Positions 62,486 to 64,000 of a DNA stretch of 64,000 bases are shown one piece after another. The position numbers and the translations under genes are program-made. The notes beneath the pieces are model-generated. The model was not told the DNA's origin and searched no databases. It saw nothing but the letters and a program-made list of their open reading frames with translations. Source of the DNA: Ornithinibacillus halophilus (GTDB lineage: Bacteria; Bacillota; Bacilli; Bacillales; Amphibacillaceae); assembly GCF_900129485.1 (NCBI RefSeq), contig NZ_FQVW01000001.1, positions 248,001 through 312,000 of the forward strand. Reading direction: 5' to 3'. Each line of letters begins with the position of its first letter. Position 1 is the first letter of the stretch.

Positions 62486-63625
62486 TCACCAATTTCTTGC
62501 TTTATCTAATAAAACATTATTATATATATCAATATATTGATTCACTATAATAGACGAATGGAAATAGTTTTTTGCATGTTTAAAAGCATTTTGAGAGAAT
62601 TGATGTAATAAAGTATCGTCAGACAATAATTGTATTGCATATTGACTTGCTTTTTCAACATCTCCTAAATCCACTAAAAATCCTGTTTCATCATGTTTAA
62701 TGACTTCTGGTATACCACCAACATTTGTACCAATACTAGGAACTTCACATGCCATCGCTTCTAATAGGACTAATCCGAAACTCTCTTTTTCAGACATAAG
62801 AATTTTTAGATCTGAAATTGACAACAAATCACTTATATTTTTTTGTTTCCCTAAAAATAATACACGATCTTCTAACTCTAACTTTTCAGTTAATTTGACA
62901 GCATTACTATATTCTGGCCCGTCCCCTACTAAAAGTAATTTAGAGTCGACTTTATCTTTAATATGATTAAAAGTTTGGATCACATCGTCAATTCGTTTCA
63001 CTTTTCTAAAATTAGATATATGTATTATTACTTTTTCATGTTTCTTAATCCCATATTTTTCCCCGATTAATTGCAAGTCTTTTTTATGGTACTCTTGTTC
63101 ATTTACGAAATTATAAATGACTGATATTTCTTTATTCGTTCCAATCATATCTTTTGTTTGTTTCACCAAACTTTTGGATACAGCAGTTACTGCATCCGAT
63201 TGTTCAATACCATATTTAATCATCTTCTTAAATGTATTATCAATCCCTAGAACAGTAATGTCTGTACCATGTAAGGTTGTAACGATCTTAACATCTCTTT
63301 TAGCTATGTCTCTAGCCAAAATTGCACAGACTGCATGTGGCATTGCGTAATGAACATGTAAAATATCTAATTCTTCTCGATCGATTACCTCTGCCATTTT
63401 TGAAGCTAATGCTAAATCATATGGTGGATACTGAAATACCGGATAATGGCTTAGTTCCACTTCATGATAATAAATGGATGGATGAACTTGGTTTAAGCGA
63501 AATGGAAGGCTAGACGTTATAAAATGAATTTCATGTCCTAGTTCAGCTAACATTTTACCTAACTCTGTAGCAATTATACCAGAGCCACCTACTGTTGGAT
63601 AACAAGTAATTCCTATTTTCATCAT
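62486..63625 (-). CDS. bshA: N-acetyl-alpha-D-glucosaminyl L-malate synthase BshA
   Basis: BshA performs the first step of bacillithiol synthesis, joining UDP-GlcNAc to malate. The 379-residue GT4 glycosyltransferase opens [20 protein letters not shown], with [13 protein letters not shown] near residue 95. The nucleotide-sugar site [20 protein letters not shown] has the ExFG-E motif near residue 282. Two adjacent ATGs could start it, and the first overlaps the mgsA stop (ATGA). In B. subtilis bshB1 separates mgsA and bshA; here the two genes overlap, so bshB1 has been lost or moved. Confidence 0.92.
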   Translation of the reverse strand: MMKIGITCYPTVGGSGIIATELGKMLAELGHEIHFITSSLPFRLNQVHPSIYYHEVELSHYPVFQYPPYDLALASKMAEVIDREELDILHVHYAMPHAVCAILARDIAKRDVKIVTTLHGTDITVLGIDNTFKKMIKYGIEQSDAVTAVSKSLVKQTKDMIGTNKEISVIYNFVNEQEYHKKDLQLIGEKYGIKKHEKVIIHISNFRKVKRIDDVIQTFNHIKDKVDSKLLLVGDGPEYSNAVKLTEKLELEDRVLFLGKQKNISDLLSISDLKILMSEKESFGLVLLEAMACEVPSIGTNVGGIPEVIKHDETGFLVDLGDVEKASQYAIQLLSDDTLLHQFSQNAFKHAKNYFHSSIIVNQYIDIYNNVLLDKARNW

Positions 63626-64000
63626 TTATTCGATTCCTTTTTTTGTTTAACAATTTCACGCCATGAAAAATCTCCACGTTCTAGTCCTCTAATTACAATC
63701 TCAGCAGCTGCAATATTAGTTACTAGTGGTATTAAATGAACATCACATAGACGCATTAATGCACTAACATCTGGTTCATGAGGTTGAGAAGTTAGTGGAT
63801 CCCTAAAGAATATTACCATATCCATTTCTTCATTCGCTATCATAGCACCTATTTGCTGGTCCCCACCAAGAGGGCCCGATTGAAAACGATGAATAGGTAA
63901 ATTGGTTGCTTCTTGAATTCGTTTGCCAGTAGTTCCTGTTGCAAACAATTGATGTTCTCCTAATATGTCTTTATAAGCAATACAAAATTCAATTATATCC
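63622..64000 (-). CDS. mgsA: Methylglyoxal synthase, 5' end beyond the window
   Basis: The enzyme converts dihydroxyacetone phosphate to methylglyoxal. The visible 125 residues start in the first helix ([18 protein letters not shown]). They contain the phosphate loop [12 protein letters not shown], the catalytic-aspartate region [14 protein letters not shown] and [20 protein letters not shown]. About 15 N-terminal residues lie past the window edge. It overlaps bshA by four bases and heads the visible part of the bshA-cca-birA operon. Confidence 0.93.
   Translation of the reverse strand, partial: DIIEFCIAYKDILGEHQLFATGTTGKRIQEATNLPIHRFQSGPLGGDQQIGAMIANEEMDMVIFFRDPLTSQPHEPDVSALMRLCDVHLIPLVTNIAAAEIVIRGLERGDFSWREIVKQKKESNK

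Noticed and set aside
1-64000. CRISPR arrays, prophage, insertion sequences, tRNA or 16S/23S/5S genes
   Set aside because: No regularly spaced repeats, transposase or phage genes, or tRNA/rRNA signatures were seen; the only stable RNA gene recognised is rnpB.

Overview
The window is a stretch of core chromosome from a low-GC, endospore-forming, Gram-positive rod of the family Bacillaceae, most like the Oceanobacillus/Virgibacillus/Bacillus group. The support is gene content and order: sspM, yqfQ (vrrA-like), dynA-ypcP, bpsA-bpsB, a type B rnpB beside gpsB, the recU-ponA pair, and the dnaD-nth, asnS-aspB-ypmB-dinG and birA-cca-bshA-mgsA blocks that mark the replication and cell-wall region of Bacillus subtilis relatives. 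No phage, insertion sequence, CRISPR array or tRNA gene was seen. There is one class of degraded interspersed repeat and one gene broken by an in-frame stop.

Layout. 1-4000: a biotin-dependent acyl-CoA carboxylase operon with an enoyl-CoA hydratase (yngH/yngHB/yngF/yngE type, leucine catabolism). 4250-4717: a CBS-pair protein. 4795-5145: a degraded intergenic repeat. 5342-9810: two-GTPase dynamin dynA and the nuclease ypcP. 9811-14758: zinc alcohol dehydrogenase, an Asn-repeat micro-protein, cysteine synthase, a CPBP protease, a LysM-CAP protein, an AlkD-type glycosylase and an unlisted 47-aa protein. 15189-17243: citrate synthase divergent from its LysR regulator, which carries a premature TAA. 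17400-18926: a Rieske/FAD oxidoreductase. 19115-26687: a respiratory nitrate reductase operon narGHJI, preceded in the same direction by a hemerythrin and two small unknown genes. 27110-31316: a 7Fe ferredoxin, a LysM-M14 endopeptidase, an MsrA-MsrB fusion, yqfQ, a YolD-like gene and yozE. 31332-32571: a Tat translocon with two tandem tatA genes, the second too short for simple ORF calling. 32738-37767: dfrA-thyA, an NlpC/P60 hydrolase, and fhs coupled to an HD phosphohydrolase. 37970-38444: a probable terminated leader or small RNA ahead of a cold-shock gene. 38514-42738: alkylpyrone synthesis genes bpsBA and a ba3-type cytochrome c oxidase with its tiny subunit IIa. 42836-64000: carboxypeptidase, rRNA methyltransferase, rnpB, gpsB, cdd, sspM, recU, ponA, nth, dnaD, asnS, aspB, ypmB, dinG, birA, cca, bshA and the 3' part of mgsA.

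The genes serve housekeeping (nucleotide and one-carbon metabolism, DNA repair, cell wall, RNA processing) plus respiratory flexibility: a proton-pumping ba3 oxidase for low oxygen and nitrate reductase for anoxia. Nothing in the window is clearly a new defence or biosynthetic system. The best leads are the three-gene extension of the nar operon, the transcript candidate upstream of the cold-shock gene, the nonsense-disrupted citrate synthase regulator, and several short genes with excellent ribosome binding sites (14615-14758, 57103-57192, 32165-32344, 40368-40511, 47885-47992). All coordinates, motifs and translations come from reading the sequence. Family names are from memory of those families; no database search was run.
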